In this document: one piece after another, positions 24,959 through 33,154 of the stretch
How positions within the stretch are numbered: position 1 is the stretch's first letter
Layout of the letters: the number at the start of each line of letters is the position of its first letter
From: Acidobacteriota bacterium
GTDB taxonomy: Bacteria; Acidobacteriota; Thermoanaerobaculia; UBA5066
Reading direction: 5' to 3'
Assembly (NCBI GenBank): GCA_008363385.1
Contig: RHKY01000039.1
Coordinates: 21,001-85,000, forward strand
Length of the DNA stretch: 64,000 nucleotides
Notes under the pieces: generated by a model
Database searches by the model: none
Told to the model about the DNA's origin: nothing
Seen by the model: the letters and a program-made list of their open reading frames with translations, nothing else
Position numbers and translations under genes: made by a program

Positions 24959-25576
24959 GTGCTCTTCGACGAGCGCGCGGGAGGCGAGCGGAAGGGACCG
25001 GGCCCGCGGACCCGCGCGGTCCTCGCCCCCCTCGCCTTCGCCCTCGTCGCGCTCCTGTTCGTCCCCGTCGCCCGGCTCCTGCGCTACGCGGCGCTCGGCG
25101 GGGCCGAGCTGCCGGCGAGCGCGCTGCTCCTCGTCCCGGCGGCCGTCCTGGCGGCGTTCCTCCACGAGAAGCTCGTCCGCGGCCTCCTCTACGGTGCGTT
25201 CCGTCGCGTCCTGCCGGCCGGTTTCGGGGCGCCCCTCGTCGCCCTCGTCGGCGTCGCCGCGCCGCTCTCGGCCCGCCTCGTCCTCTTCCCGGTGCCGCGC
25301 GTCTCCCCCTGGGTCGTCGGCGTCCACGCGTTCCTCGTCGAGTACGCGCTCTCCCTGGCCCTCGCGTGGGTGGCGCTCGGGACGGCCTCGACGGTGCCGG
25401 GCGGCGCGGCCCTCTCCCTCGTCTGGGTCTTCCGGCTCCTCGTCGGCGTGACTTTCCACGGCGGCGCGGTGCCCGTCCTCGAGCTCCTCTCGGCGATCGG
25501 CGCCGCCTGGGCGGTCCTCGTCGTCCTGAGGGAGCCGCTCGCCCCGCACCGCGAGGCGATGGAGGAGTCTCAATGA
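24959..25576 (+). CDS. Small membrane protein, degenerate CPBP-protease-like
   Basis: The 205-residue protein has about six hydrophobic segments. FLHEKLVRGLLYG near residue 65 has the layout of the CPBP motif E-E-x3-R-G, but the first Glu is His. Near the C terminus VFRLLVGVTFHGG places a His where the second or third CPBP histidine would be. It may therefore be a divergent or inactive CPBP relative, possibly a prepilin-like or exosortase-like scaffold; this is inference. Its stop overlaps the start of the SprT-like metallopeptidase gene in an ATGA junction, so the pair is coupled. Confidence 0.72.
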   Translation: MLFDERAGGERKGPGPRTRAVLAPLAFALVALLFVPVARLLRYAALGGAELPASALLLVPAAVLAAFLHEKLVRGLLYGAFRRVLPAGFGAPLVALVGVAAPLSARLVLFPVPRVSPWVVGVHAFLVEYALSLALAWVALGTASTVPGGAALSLVWVFRLLVGVTFHGGAVPVLELLSAIGAAWAVLVVLREPLAPHREAMEESQ

Positions 25577-26121
25577 GCGAACTCGCCCAGCTCGAGCTCT
25601 TCCCCGACGAGCCCCCCCCGCGCGAGGCGGTCCTGGCGGCGCAGAGGCGGCTCCAGGCCGTCTACGACGACCTGGCCGAGCGGTACCGCCTCCCCCCCGC
25701 TCGCGTCCTCGTCACGATGCGCCGCTCGACCGGAGGCGTCATCCAGTACGGCCCGCCCCACGTCATCCGGGTGTCGGGCCACATGTCGTTCGAGGACATG
25801 AGCGAGACGCTCCTCCACGAGACGGCCCACGCGATCTGCTACAAGCGGTTCGGGGCCAACGAGGGGCACTCGCAGCGGTTCTGGCGGATCGCCTGGGACC
25901 TCGGCGTCACGCGCCGGAGCGCCCCGGAGACGGACCGCCTGCAGGCCGTGAGGCTCGCCAACGCCCGGTACACCTACCGATGCGTCGGCTGCGCCTCGGA
26001 GTGGACGCGGCGCCGCCCCTTCGGCCGCGCGCGGCTGTGCGCCGCGTGCGAGGGGAAGGGGCGCCCGTCCCGCCTCATCCTGGTGAGGCGGCCGAAGCGC
26101 TCGGCGGCGCGACGGGGCTGA
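25573..26121 (+). CDS. SprT-like zinc metallopeptidase
   Basis: The 182-residue protein contains HExxH in LLHETAHAICY near residue 87, with a third ligand possibly in the following GANEGHSQRFW segment. A C-terminal zinc ribbon (YRCVGCASEW ... RLCAACEGKG) completes the SprT-like layout. Relatives of this fold include the DNA-protein crosslink protease Spartan; bacterial members are little characterised. The protein has no signal peptide, so it should act in the cytoplasm. The ATG overlaps the stop of the upstream membrane gene. Its 3' end overlaps the convergent broken M14 gene by 47 bases. Confidence 0.87.
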   Translation: MSELAQLELFPDEPPPREAVLAAQRRLQAVYDDLAERYRLPPARVLVTMRRSTGGVIQYGPPHVIRVSGHMSFEDMSETLLHETAHAICYKRFGANEGHSQRFWRIAWDLGVTRRSAPETDRLQAVRLANARYTYRCVGCASEWTRRRPFGRARLCAACEGKGRPSRLILVRRPKRSAARRG

Positions 26122-27906
26122 GGTCCTCCTCCGAGAGCGGCGCCTCCAGCCGGTAGACCGGCAGGAGCCCCTGCGTCTCGTCCCAGTACGGCGTCCTCGA
26201 GTAGAAGAAGCGGTGGCGCGCGCGGGCGTCGCCCGAGAAGGCCGGGTCCTTCATCCGCTCCTCCCACTCGGCGGCGACCTTCGGGTCCTTCTCGACCATC
26301 TCCCGGGCGAGCGGGTCGAGGACCCGCGGGTCGATCCACTCCTTCGACTCCAGGGCCGAGGAGAGCTCGCCCCAAGAGAAGAGCGAGTCGGGCCCCTCGG
26401 GCTCGAGGAGGTGCATCACGACCGGCGCCAGCTCGGTGTCGAGCGGGACGTAGAGCGTCCCCGCCGGGACGTCGCGCGTCTCGACGGCGCGGACGACCTT
26501 CGCCGTCACGCGGACGCGCCCCTGGTAGGTCGAGGAGGCGAGCTTGGCGTCGCTGGCCCGGTACGTCCCGACCGGGAGCTTCCGCGGCGCGGCGAGCTTG
26601 CGGTACCGGATGCCGTGCGCGACCAGCCGCTCCTCGACCGCCGGCCACCCCGGCGGGACGAGGTAGGCGGCGGGGCGGGGGACGGTCGTCTTCGCCTTGG
26701 CGTGCCGGAAGACGGGGAGCTTCACGGTGACCGGCTTCTTCGGGTCGTAGACGAGGCGCGGGCGGCCCGTGGCGAAGGAGGTCACCTGCGTCCACTCGAA
26801 CGCCCGGAAGTCGATCGTCTTCCCCCGGCTGGTGTCGGTCTCCCCCTCCAGGACGAACGGGGAGCCGGCGGGCGCCTTGCGGGCCTCCTCCCGGGCGGCC
26901 GCGCGGGCGGAGAGGAGAGCCTTCGGGTCGCGGGCGACGCGGGAGAGGAGGGCGTCGAGGAAGGCGCGGTTGGCCTTGACCCGCGCCTCGTACGGCTTCA
27001 TGGCGTGGTTCTCGACGAGGATCGCCGGGACCGACCGGAGGGGGAAGTAGCCGGTCCCGTACCTCGGCTCGGACGGCCCGAGGTCGATCCCCTTCCGGGG
27101 GTCCAGCCAGTCGACCCACTCGACGTACGGCGCCGTCAGGTACCCGGCCTCCTCGACGTCGAGGAGCGCCTTCGGGACGACCTTCTCCAGCCAGGCGGCG
27201 AGCGCGGGGGGCGTCGCGGGCTCGGCGCCGTAGGCGACGGTGAGGGTGGCCTGGATGTCGGACCCGGCTTCCAGGCGTCGACGAGGGCGAGGAGGGCCCG
27301 CGTCTCGGGGGCGTCGGCCTTCAGGAAGTCGCGGTTCAGGTCGAGGCCGCGGGCCGTCGTCCGGAAGCCCATCCCCTCGACGGGGCCGTCCTGGTTCGGG
27401 CGGTTGTAGGGCGAGACGCGCTCGTGCCCGTCCACGTTGTAAATCGGGACGACGAGGAGCGTCAGGGCGTCGAGGACCTCCTTGCGGTTCAGGAGCGCGA
27501 CGTCCCGGAGCAGCGACAGGCAGGCGTCCTTCCCGTCGATCTCGCCGGCGTGGATCCCGTTCAGGACCAGGACGACCGGCTTGCCGCTCTTCCACGCCTC
27601 GGCCGGCGTGAAGGCCTTCTCCTTCGAGACGACCACGACCGGCATCCGCCGCCCGGCGCCCGAGCGCCCGTAGAAGTCGAGCTTGAGGAACGGCGACGTC
27701 CTCTCCAGGCGGATCAGGAACTCGATCGTCTCGGCGTACGAGGCGGTCGAGCGGAAGCCGGTCAGCTCGGCCTTGGTCCAGTGGTCGGGCGGGATCGGCG
27801 TCTCCCCGGCGAGGGGCGGCGCGACGGACGCCGAGAGGAGGAGGAGGCCGAAGGCGAGGAGGGGGACGGCGAGGCCCCGGCGGGGCCCGGCGGGCGAGCA
27901 GGACAT
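26075..27906 (-). pseudogene. M14 zinc carboxypeptidase broken by an internal deletion and frameshift
   Basis: The first frame encodes a signal peptide and an M14 domain with the zinc motif HAGEIDGKDA and the substrate-binding YNVDGHER and LNRDFLK segments. It runs to LLALVDAWKP at about 27265, then continues as nonsense. The other frame resumes exactly with GSDIQATLTVAYG and runs to the normal C terminus at 26075. In intact relatives WKPD is followed by a short strand with the third zinc ligand (D-x-H-x-T-D-G) before this point. About 31 bases, including that His codon, appear deleted. The product would be inactive. A leaderless-type TAACCT precedes the ATG. Confidence 0.78.
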
Positions 27907-27911
27907 GCCCT

Positions 27912-27917
27912 AGGTTA
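27912..27917 (-). promoter_or_regulatory. Candidate -10 element of the M14 gene (leaderless type)
   Basis: Read on the minus strand, TAACCT ends five bases before the ATG at 27904-27906. No ribosome binding site lies between. Confidence 0.4.
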
Positions 27918-27968
27918 ACGGGGACGGCCCGCGGCGCTGCTAAGCTGCCCCGAAACCGGAGGGACCCG

Positions 27969-28868
27969 ATGAAGCGCGCCTGCCTCCTGAGCGTGGCCCT
28001 GTTCGCGGCGCTCTACGCCGCCTACGCCTGGTGGCTCTGGCCGCGGGTCCCGATGCCGGGTCCGCCGATCCTCGCCTTCTTCGGCGCCGTCGGGACCGCG
28101 ATGCTCCTGTCGAGCCTCTTCGAGACGCGGCAGCTCGTGAGGGACCTCTCGGCCCTCTCGCGGGAGGAGGCGGGGGCGGCGATGGAGGAGGGGCGCGTCG
28201 AGGCGGCGAGCGGGCCGATCGTCCCGCTGGGCGAGCCCCTCGCCGCCCCGTTCACGGGCCGGCCCTGCGTGGCGTACGAGTACGAGGTCGAGAGCCGCGC
28301 GGCCTCGGGCGGCGAGAGCGCGCCGAAGCCGGCCACGGGCGTCGCCCTCACCCCGTCGGTCGTGAAGTCCCGCCGGGGAGACGTCGCCTTCCTCGGGTGG
28401 GCGCTCCTCGACGAGGTGCCGAAGAAGCGCGTGAAGGACGACGAGGGGGTGGCCCGCGCGCGGGCCTACCTCGAGGGCCTCGCCCCCGGGCAGGTGGAGA
28501 GGCTCGGGATCGGCAACGCACTCGGAACGCTCCAGGGGCTCCTCGCCGACGACGACGGCTGGATCCGGAAGGACTGGCGGACGACCGACGCGCCCTTCGA
28601 CCCGGCCGAGTGCCGCCTCCTCGAGAAGGCCGTCCCGGCCGGCGAGACGGTCACGGTCTTCGGCCGGTACGACAGCGCCAAGGGGGGGCTCGGCCCCGCG
28701 AGGACGGGCGGGGCCGCGGTGAACCGCCTGTTCCTCGGCGGGGGCGACGCGCTGAAGGCCAAGCTGCGCTCGGACGCCACGAAGAAGATCCTGACGACGC
28801 TCCTCTTCTTCGTGGCCTTCAACGGGATGGCCCTCGCGGTCGTCCTCCTGGCCTCCCGGCCCGGCTGA
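27969..28868 (+). CDS. Membrane protein with a GIDE-like domain, function unknown
   Basis: The 299-residue protein has two N-terminal membrane spans, a soluble region of about 200 residues, and a C-terminal span (KILTTLLFFVAFNGMALAVVLL). The middle part contains PLAAPFTGRPCVAYEYEVE, which resembles the opening of the GIDE domain of MULAN-type proteins (small membrane proteins with the same two-span ends). No RING finger is present. The similarity is by eye and the bacterial members have no defined role. A GGAGGGACCC ribosome binding site precedes the ATG. It converges with pgeF. Confidence 0.72.
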   Translation: MKRACLLSVALFAALYAAYAWWLWPRVPMPGPPILAFFGAVGTAMLLSSLFETRQLVRDLSALSREEAGAAMEEGRVEAASGPIVPLGEPLAAPFTGRPCVAYEYEVESRAASGGESAPKPATGVALTPSVVKSRRGDVAFLGWALLDEVPKKRVKDDEGVARARAYLEGLAPGQVERLGIGNALGTLQGLLADDDGWIRKDWRTTDAPFDPAECRLLEKAVPAGETVTVFGRYDSAKGGLGPARTGGAAVNRLFLGGGDALKAKLRSDATKKILTTLLFFVAFNGMALAVVLLASRPG

Positions 28869-28878
28869 AGGGGCCCCC

Positions 28879-29634
28879 TCAGGCGATGCGGACGACGCCC
28901 GTCAGGATCCTCCCGGCGCGCGCCCCGTCCCGGCGGTAGGACGGGAACCGGAGCGGGTCCGAGAGGGTGCAGAGCGAGGGCCTGAGGATCCGCTCGGCCC
29001 GGACGCCCCGCGAAAGGAGCGTCGCCTCGACGAGGAGCGCCACGTCGACGAGGCTCCGGTCCCCGCGTCCGGGGGCGACGGCGCCCTCGGGGAGCGCTCC
29101 TCCCTGCCCGCGGCGGAGCGCCTCGACCACCTCCGGCCCCACCTCGTAGGAGTCGCGCGAGATCGAGGGGCCGAAGAGGGCGAGGAGGCGGGACGGGTCG
29201 CCGCCCCGCGCCTCGAGGGCGTCGAGGACGGCGCCCGCGATCCCGGCCGCGGCGCCGCGCCACCCGGCGTGGACCGCGGCGATCCACCCGGAAGCCCCGT
29301 CGAGGAGGAGGAGCGGGACGCAGTCGGCCGTGGAGACGACGAGGAGCCGCCCCGTCTCCCGCGTGACGAGCGCGTCGCCGTCCCCCGCGAGGAGAACGCC
29401 GGAGGCGTCGGAGGGGCGGCCGTCGACGGGGAGGACCGTCGCGCCGTGCACCTGCCGGGCCCGGCAGACGACGGCCCCGGGCGCGCCGAGGAAGCCCGCG
29501 AGCCGCCGCCCGAGGACCCCCGCCGGGAGCTGGTCGAGCCGGTCGCCGCGGAGCGTGAAGCCGGCGGCGAAGCCAGCGGGAAGGCCCGCGAAGAGGGCGG
29601 CCTCGCCGGGAACGGCGTCGAGGGAGAGGTCCAC
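28879..29634 (-). CDS. pgeF: Peptidoglycan editing factor PgeF (laccase-domain protein)
   Basis: The 251-residue protein has the family metal-site segments RQVHGATV, GDALVTRE, STADCVPLLLLD and AVHAGWRGAAAGI, followed by LFGPSISRDSYEVG. These provide the His-Cys-His zinc site of the YfiH/YlmD family. Members hydrolyse or edit misincorporated amino acids in peptidoglycan precursors, and also show multicopper-oxidase-like or purine nucleoside phosphorylase activity. The position where many relatives have C-C in the GPxIxxCCYEV segment reads D-S here. The start is GTG. It is followed downstream by the convergent GIDE-like gene. Confidence 0.9.
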   Translation of the reverse strand: MDLSLDAVPGEAALFAGLPAGFAAGFTLRGDRLDQLPAGVLGRRLAGFLGAPGAVVCRARQVHGATVLPVDGRPSDASGVLLAGDGDALVTRETGRLLVVSTADCVPLLLLDGASGWIAAVHAGWRGAAAGIAGAVLDALEARGGDPSRLLALFGPSISRDSYEVGPEVVEALRRGQGGALPEGAVAPGRGDRSLVDVALLVEATLLSRGVRAERILRPSLCTLSDPLRFPSYRRDGARAGRILTGVVRIA

Positions 29635-29697
29635 GCGCCGGATTCTAGGGAGCCCGCGCGCGGACGGGCGCGCCCGCGTTCCCGGCCCCCCGGACCG

Positions 29698-30432
29698 TCA
29701 CTCCGGGAGCCCGAAGTCGACGATCATCGCGTCGCCGATGACCTCCTCGCTCGTCAGGCCGTACTTCAGCCAGAAGGACTCCTTCACCCGGCCGTAGCGG
29801 TCCCAGCTCCCGGTCGAGATCTTCTGCTCGATGACGCCCCACTGGGTGTCGCTGGCGTGGACCACGTGCGTTGCGCTGGTCGCGATGCCGATGTGATGGT
29901 CTCCGGTCGTCAGGATGTCTCCGGCCTGGATCTCGGTGAGGCCGACCTCCGTCGTCTTGGCGATCCACTGGGGGATCCCTCTGTGGTTCTGCTGGACGTG
30001 CCCGAACACCCAGTTGACGAACCCGATGCAGTCGAAGTGGCGGATGCCGGCGCAGCACTCGCCGAAGACGGAGTCCTTGGCCCCCTCGTACCGGGCGGGG
30101 CGCTCCCAGCGGTAGCCGGAGGGCTTCACCGTGTGGGCGGCGTTGGCGGGGTCGCCCTGCGACAGCTTCTTCACGTCGGCGCAGCTGTACCGGCCGCCGC
30201 AGACGTGCTTCTTCTCCCCCGAGCGGGTCGCGGCGAAGAGGAAGGGCGGCTTCCCCTTCGGGTCGTTCTCGTGGAGCTTGACCGTGTCCGGCCGGTACCA
30301 CGCTCCGTCGGCGTTCCCCGGCGTGTTGCCGGCGGCGCCCATCACGTAGTGCGCCCCCACCTGCTCGCGGGCGTACTCGACGATCGCCTCCCTCACGGCG
30401 GCCGAGGCGATCCGCTTCTGCTCGTTGGCCAT
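29698..30432 (-). CDS. NlpC/P60-like cysteine hydrolase without signal peptide
   Basis: The 244-residue protein has the core NlpC/P60 pattern. EAIVEYAREQVGAHYVMGA forms the N-terminal helix, the nucleophile Cys is in HFDCIGFVNWVFG near residue 133, GDILTTGDHHIGIA holds the His, and THVVHASD follows. A roughly 90-residue insertion with several cysteines (KHVCGGRYSCAD, GECCAGI) separates the first helix from the nucleophile. No export signal or lipobox is present, unlike housekeeping murein endopeptidases. It could be a lysis or effector-type enzyme, or act on a non-murein amide. No phage, T6SS or immunity gene is adjacent. GGAGGT precedes the ATG. Confidence 0.82.
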   Translation of the reverse strand: MANEQKRIASAAVREAIVEYAREQVGAHYVMGAAGNTPGNADGAWYRPDTVKLHENDPKGKPPFLFAATRSGEKKHVCGGRYSCADVKKLSQGDPANAAHTVKPSGYRWERPARYEGAKDSVFGECCAGIRHFDCIGFVNWVFGHVQQNHRGIPQWIAKTTEVGLTEIQAGDILTTGDHHIGIATSATHVVHASDTQWGVIEQKISTGSWDRYGRVKESFWLKYGLTSEEVIGDAMIVDFGLPE

Positions 30433-30579
30433 CTCGCACCTCCGACCCTCGAGTCGCGACGACGGGCCCTAGCTCCGGCGGTCGAGAGCAGTATAGGACG
30501 GGAGCCCGTCTCCGCGCGTCGTCCCACGCCCCCGCCGGGTGCCGGCCCCGTGCCGCCCGCCCGCGCCCTTGCCGGCGGC

Positions 30580-30585
30580 TACACT
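30580..30585 (+). promoter_or_regulatory. Candidate -10 element of the PPK2 gene
   Basis: TACACT lies 19 bases before the ATG, followed by GGAGGT at 30593-30598. Transcription would begin just in front of the ribosome binding site. Confidence 0.4.
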
Positions 30586-30604
30586 CCGCCCCGGAGGTGC
30601 CCCG

Positions 30605-31495
30605 ATGAGCAAGGCCGCCAAGCTCAGCCGCTCGTACCGGGTCGAGGCCGGACGGAGGTTCCGCCTGAAGGACGTCGACCCCGGCGACACCGCGGGGCTG
30701 AAGCTCGACAAGGACCGGGCCGAGGAGATCCTCGAGGAGAAGGGGGTCGAGCGCCTCGCCCAGCTGCAGGACGAGCTCTACGCGCAGGACAAGCGCGCCC
30801 TCCTCCTCGTCTTCCAGGCGATGGACGCGGCGGGCAAGGACGGGACGATCAAGCACGTCATGTCGGGGGTGAACCCGCAGGGGTGCCAGGTCTTCGCCTT
30901 CAAGACCCCCTCGGCCGAGGAGCTCGACCACGACTTCCTCTGGCGGACGACGAAGTGCCTCCCGGAGCGGGGGCGGATCGGGATCTTCAACCGGTCGTAC
31001 TACGAGGAGGTCCTCGTGGTGCGGGTCCACCCGGAGATCCTCGGCCGGCAGAAGCTCCCGCCGGACCTCGTGACGAAGAGGATCTGGAAGGAGCGGTACG
31101 AGGACATCGCGGCCTTCGAGCGCTACCTCGCCCGGAACGGGGTGGCGATCGTGAAGTTCTTCCTCCACGTCTCGAGGAAGGAGCAGCGCAAGCGCTTCCT
31201 CGAGCGCCTGGAGCGGCCCGAGAAGAACTGGAAGTTCTCGCTCGCCGACGCCCAGGAGAGGAAGCACTGGGACGAGTACATGGAGGCGTACGAGGACGCC
31301 ATCCGCGCCACGGCGGCTCCGTGGGCGCCGTGGTACGTCGTCCCGGCCGACAACAAGTGGTTCACGCGGCTCGTCGTGGCCTCGGCCGTCATCGACGCCC
31401 TGGAGAAGATGGACCTCGCCTACCCGGTGGTCGACGACGCCAAGAAGGCCGAGCTCGAGGAGGCCCGCAAGGCGCTCCTGGCCGAGAAGAAGTAG
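30605..31495 (+). CDS. ppk2: Polyphosphate kinase 2, class III-like
   Basis: The 296-residue protein transfers phosphate between polyphosphate and nucleotides. It has the P-loop MDAAGKDGT (residues 73-81), followed by NPQGCQVFAFK, the lid-region FNRSYYEEVLVVRVHPE, and KFFLHVSRKEQRKRF and APWYVVPADNKW near the C terminus. The YRVEAGRRFRLKDVDPGDT opening and overall length match class III enzymes, which phosphorylate both AMP and ADP with polyphosphate. The class is inferred. The ATG at 30605 with GGAGGT is preferred over an upstream in-frame ATG in a proline-rich stretch. It stands alone between divergent and convergent neighbours. Confidence 0.92.
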   Translation: MSKAAKLSRSYRVEAGRRFRLKDVDPGDTAGLKLDKDRAEEILEEKGVERLAQLQDELYAQDKRALLLVFQAMDAAGKDGTIKHVMSGVNPQGCQVFAFKTPSAEELDHDFLWRTTKCLPERGRIGIFNRSYYEEVLVVRVHPEILGRQKLPPDLVTKRIWKERYEDIAAFERYLARNGVAIVKFFLHVSRKEQRKRFLERLERPEKNWKFSLADAQERKHWDEYMEAYEDAIRATAAPWAPWYVVPADNKWFTRLVVASAVIDALEKMDLAYPVVDDAKKAELEEARKALLAEKK

Positions 31496-31516
31496 CCCCG
31501 CCGGGGAGCCGTCCCG

Positions 31517-33154
31517 TCAGCGGTCGGCCAGGAGCCAGGTCGTGGCCAGCGCGAGCCGGGCCATCCGGAGGACCTGGGAGGCGTCGAGGGCCTCGGCGGT
31601 GTCCCCCGGGCCGTGGTAGCCGGGGAAGAAGTTCCCGAAGAACCGGACGAACGGGACCCGGCTCCGGGCGAAGGGGCGGTAGTCGCTCCCGCCGGTGACT
31701 CCCTCGGTCCAGTCCAGGTGGAGCGCCAGGCCCGTCCCCCGCCCGGCGCGGACGAGGACCTCGCCGAGCTCGGGCGCGTAGCGGGCCAGGCCGGGCTCGA
31801 CGAAGTCCGCCGGGTCGAGCCCGGCGAGGAAGGCGCCAGGGTCGGGCAGGCGGGCGTCCGCGAGGAGGTCCTCGATCTCCTTCCGCGTCCAGGGGTGGCC
31901 CACCATGTCGAGGTTCAGGTACGCCGTCGTCTTCGAGAGCGGCCAGGGCGGACGCGACACCCAGAACGTCGACCCGATCTTGTCCTCCTCCTCGCCGGTC
32001 CAGAACGCGAAGACGACGGACCTCTTCGGCCTGCGCGGGGAGGAAGCGAGCGCGCGGGCGATCTCCAGGAGCGAGGCGACGCCCGAGGCGTTGTCGTCGG
32101 CTCCCGGGTGCAGCACGCCGCCCTCGCGGCCCAGGTGGTCCAGGTGCGCGCCCACGACGACGGCTTCGTGCCTGAGACCCGGGTCCTGGCCCTCGAGGAA
32201 GCCGACGACGTTCCGGCTCACGGCCAGCCGCTCGCGCCCCTGCGCCCGGACGGTGACCGTCACGCCCGGGAGCGGACGGGGCTGGTCGTTCGGGGCGGGC
32301 CCGGCGCCCAGGAGCGCCTGACCGCCCGCCGGGGAGACCCGGACGAGGAGGGGCTCGGCCTCCCGCGACTCGTCGGCGACGCCGCGGAAGACGAACGCCG
32401 GCGGCCGGTCCTTGCCGGTGATCCTCGCGGCCCACTCGACGCCCTCGACGCCGACGACGGCCAGGGCCCCGAGCGACCGCGCCGTCTCGAGCTTGACGGC
32501 CCAGCGGTCCTCGGCGTCCTCGGCGGCGTACCGGGAGCGGAGCGCCTTCGTCCGCCACTCCTCCCCGGCCGGGAGGCCCTCGAGGAGGACGACGACCCGT
32601 CCCTTCACGTCGAGCCCCCGGTAGTCGTCCCGCTCGGGGGACCTCTCGCGGATCCCGTAGCCGGCGAAGACGGCCGGCGCCGAGACGGTCCGGTCCGTCG
32701 CGGGGGGGACGAGCGCGTCGACGCCCGAGACGAGAGTCCGCGTGGTCGCCGTCGCCCCCTCCCGCCGCTCGACCGTGACCGTCCCCCCCGGCTCGCGGAT
32801 CTCGCGGACCGGCACGGCCTGGAAGTAGGCCGCGAGGGCCCCCTTCCCGTCGCCGGGCGGAAGCGGCGGGATCCCGGCCAGCGAAAGCTGCGAGGCGGCG
32901 TATCCGGCCGCGGCCGCCAGGCCCGGAGTGTCGAGCCCGCGCCCCTCCAGGGCGGGGGAGGCGAGGAACGCGACGTGCGTGGACAGGGCCCCGGCCCTCA
33001 TCCCGGCGGCGAGCCGGTCGAGCGGCTCGGGCAGGGGCGCCGGCTCCGCCTCCCTCCGGACGAAGTCGGAGGGAGGCTTCCCCGGGGACGGCGCCTGGCC
33101 CCGAGCGGGGGCCGGCGCGCCCAGGAGGAGGAGGAGCGCGAGGAGGGCCCGCAT
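31517..33154 (-). CDS. Exported M28 family zinc aminopeptidase with PA domain
   Basis: The 545-residue precursor starts with a signal (MRALLALLLLLGAPAPARG). A protease-associated-type insert occupies the middle (VFAGYGIRERSPERDDYRG, VVVLLEGLPAGEEW). The M28 catalytic domain follows with AHLDHLG, PGADDNASGVA, FWTGEEEDKIGS, LNLDMVGH and GGSDYRPFA, which supply the two-zinc ligands and the catalytic Glu. Periplasmic release of N-terminal amino acids is the expected role. Its ATG shares one base with the stop of the carrier gene upstream (TGATG), so peptidase and carrier are coupled. This suggests peptide degradation linked to uptake or exchange of the products. Confidence 0.92.
   Translation of the reverse strand: MRALLALLLLLGAPAPARGQAPSPGKPPSDFVRREAEPAPLPEPLDRLAAGMRAGALSTHVAFLASPALEGRGLDTPGLAAAAGYAASQLSLAGIPPLPPGDGKGALAAYFQAVPVREIREPGGTVTVERREGATATTRTLVSGVDALVPPATDRTVSAPAVFAGYGIRERSPERDDYRGLDVKGRVVVLLEGLPAGEEWRTKALRSRYAAEDAEDRWAVKLETARSLGALAVVGVEGVEWAARITGKDRPPAFVFRGVADESREAEPLLVRVSPAGGQALLGAGPAPNDQPRPLPGVTVTVRAQGRERLAVSRNVVGFLEGQDPGLRHEAVVVGAHLDHLGREGGVLHPGADDNASGVASLLEIARALASSPRRPKRSVVFAFWTGEEEDKIGSTFWVSRPPWPLSKTTAYLNLDMVGHPWTRKEIEDLLADARLPDPGAFLAGLDPADFVEPGLARYAPELGEVLVRAGRGTGLALHLDWTEGVTGGSDYRPFARSRVPFVRFFGNFFPGYHGPGDTAEALDASQVLRMARLALATTWLLADR

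Noticed and set aside
29269-31698. Plus-strand frame of over 800 codons across pgeF, the NlpC/P60-like gene and PPK2
   Set aside because: The translation is charged low-complexity sequence antisense or out of frame to three well-supported genes.
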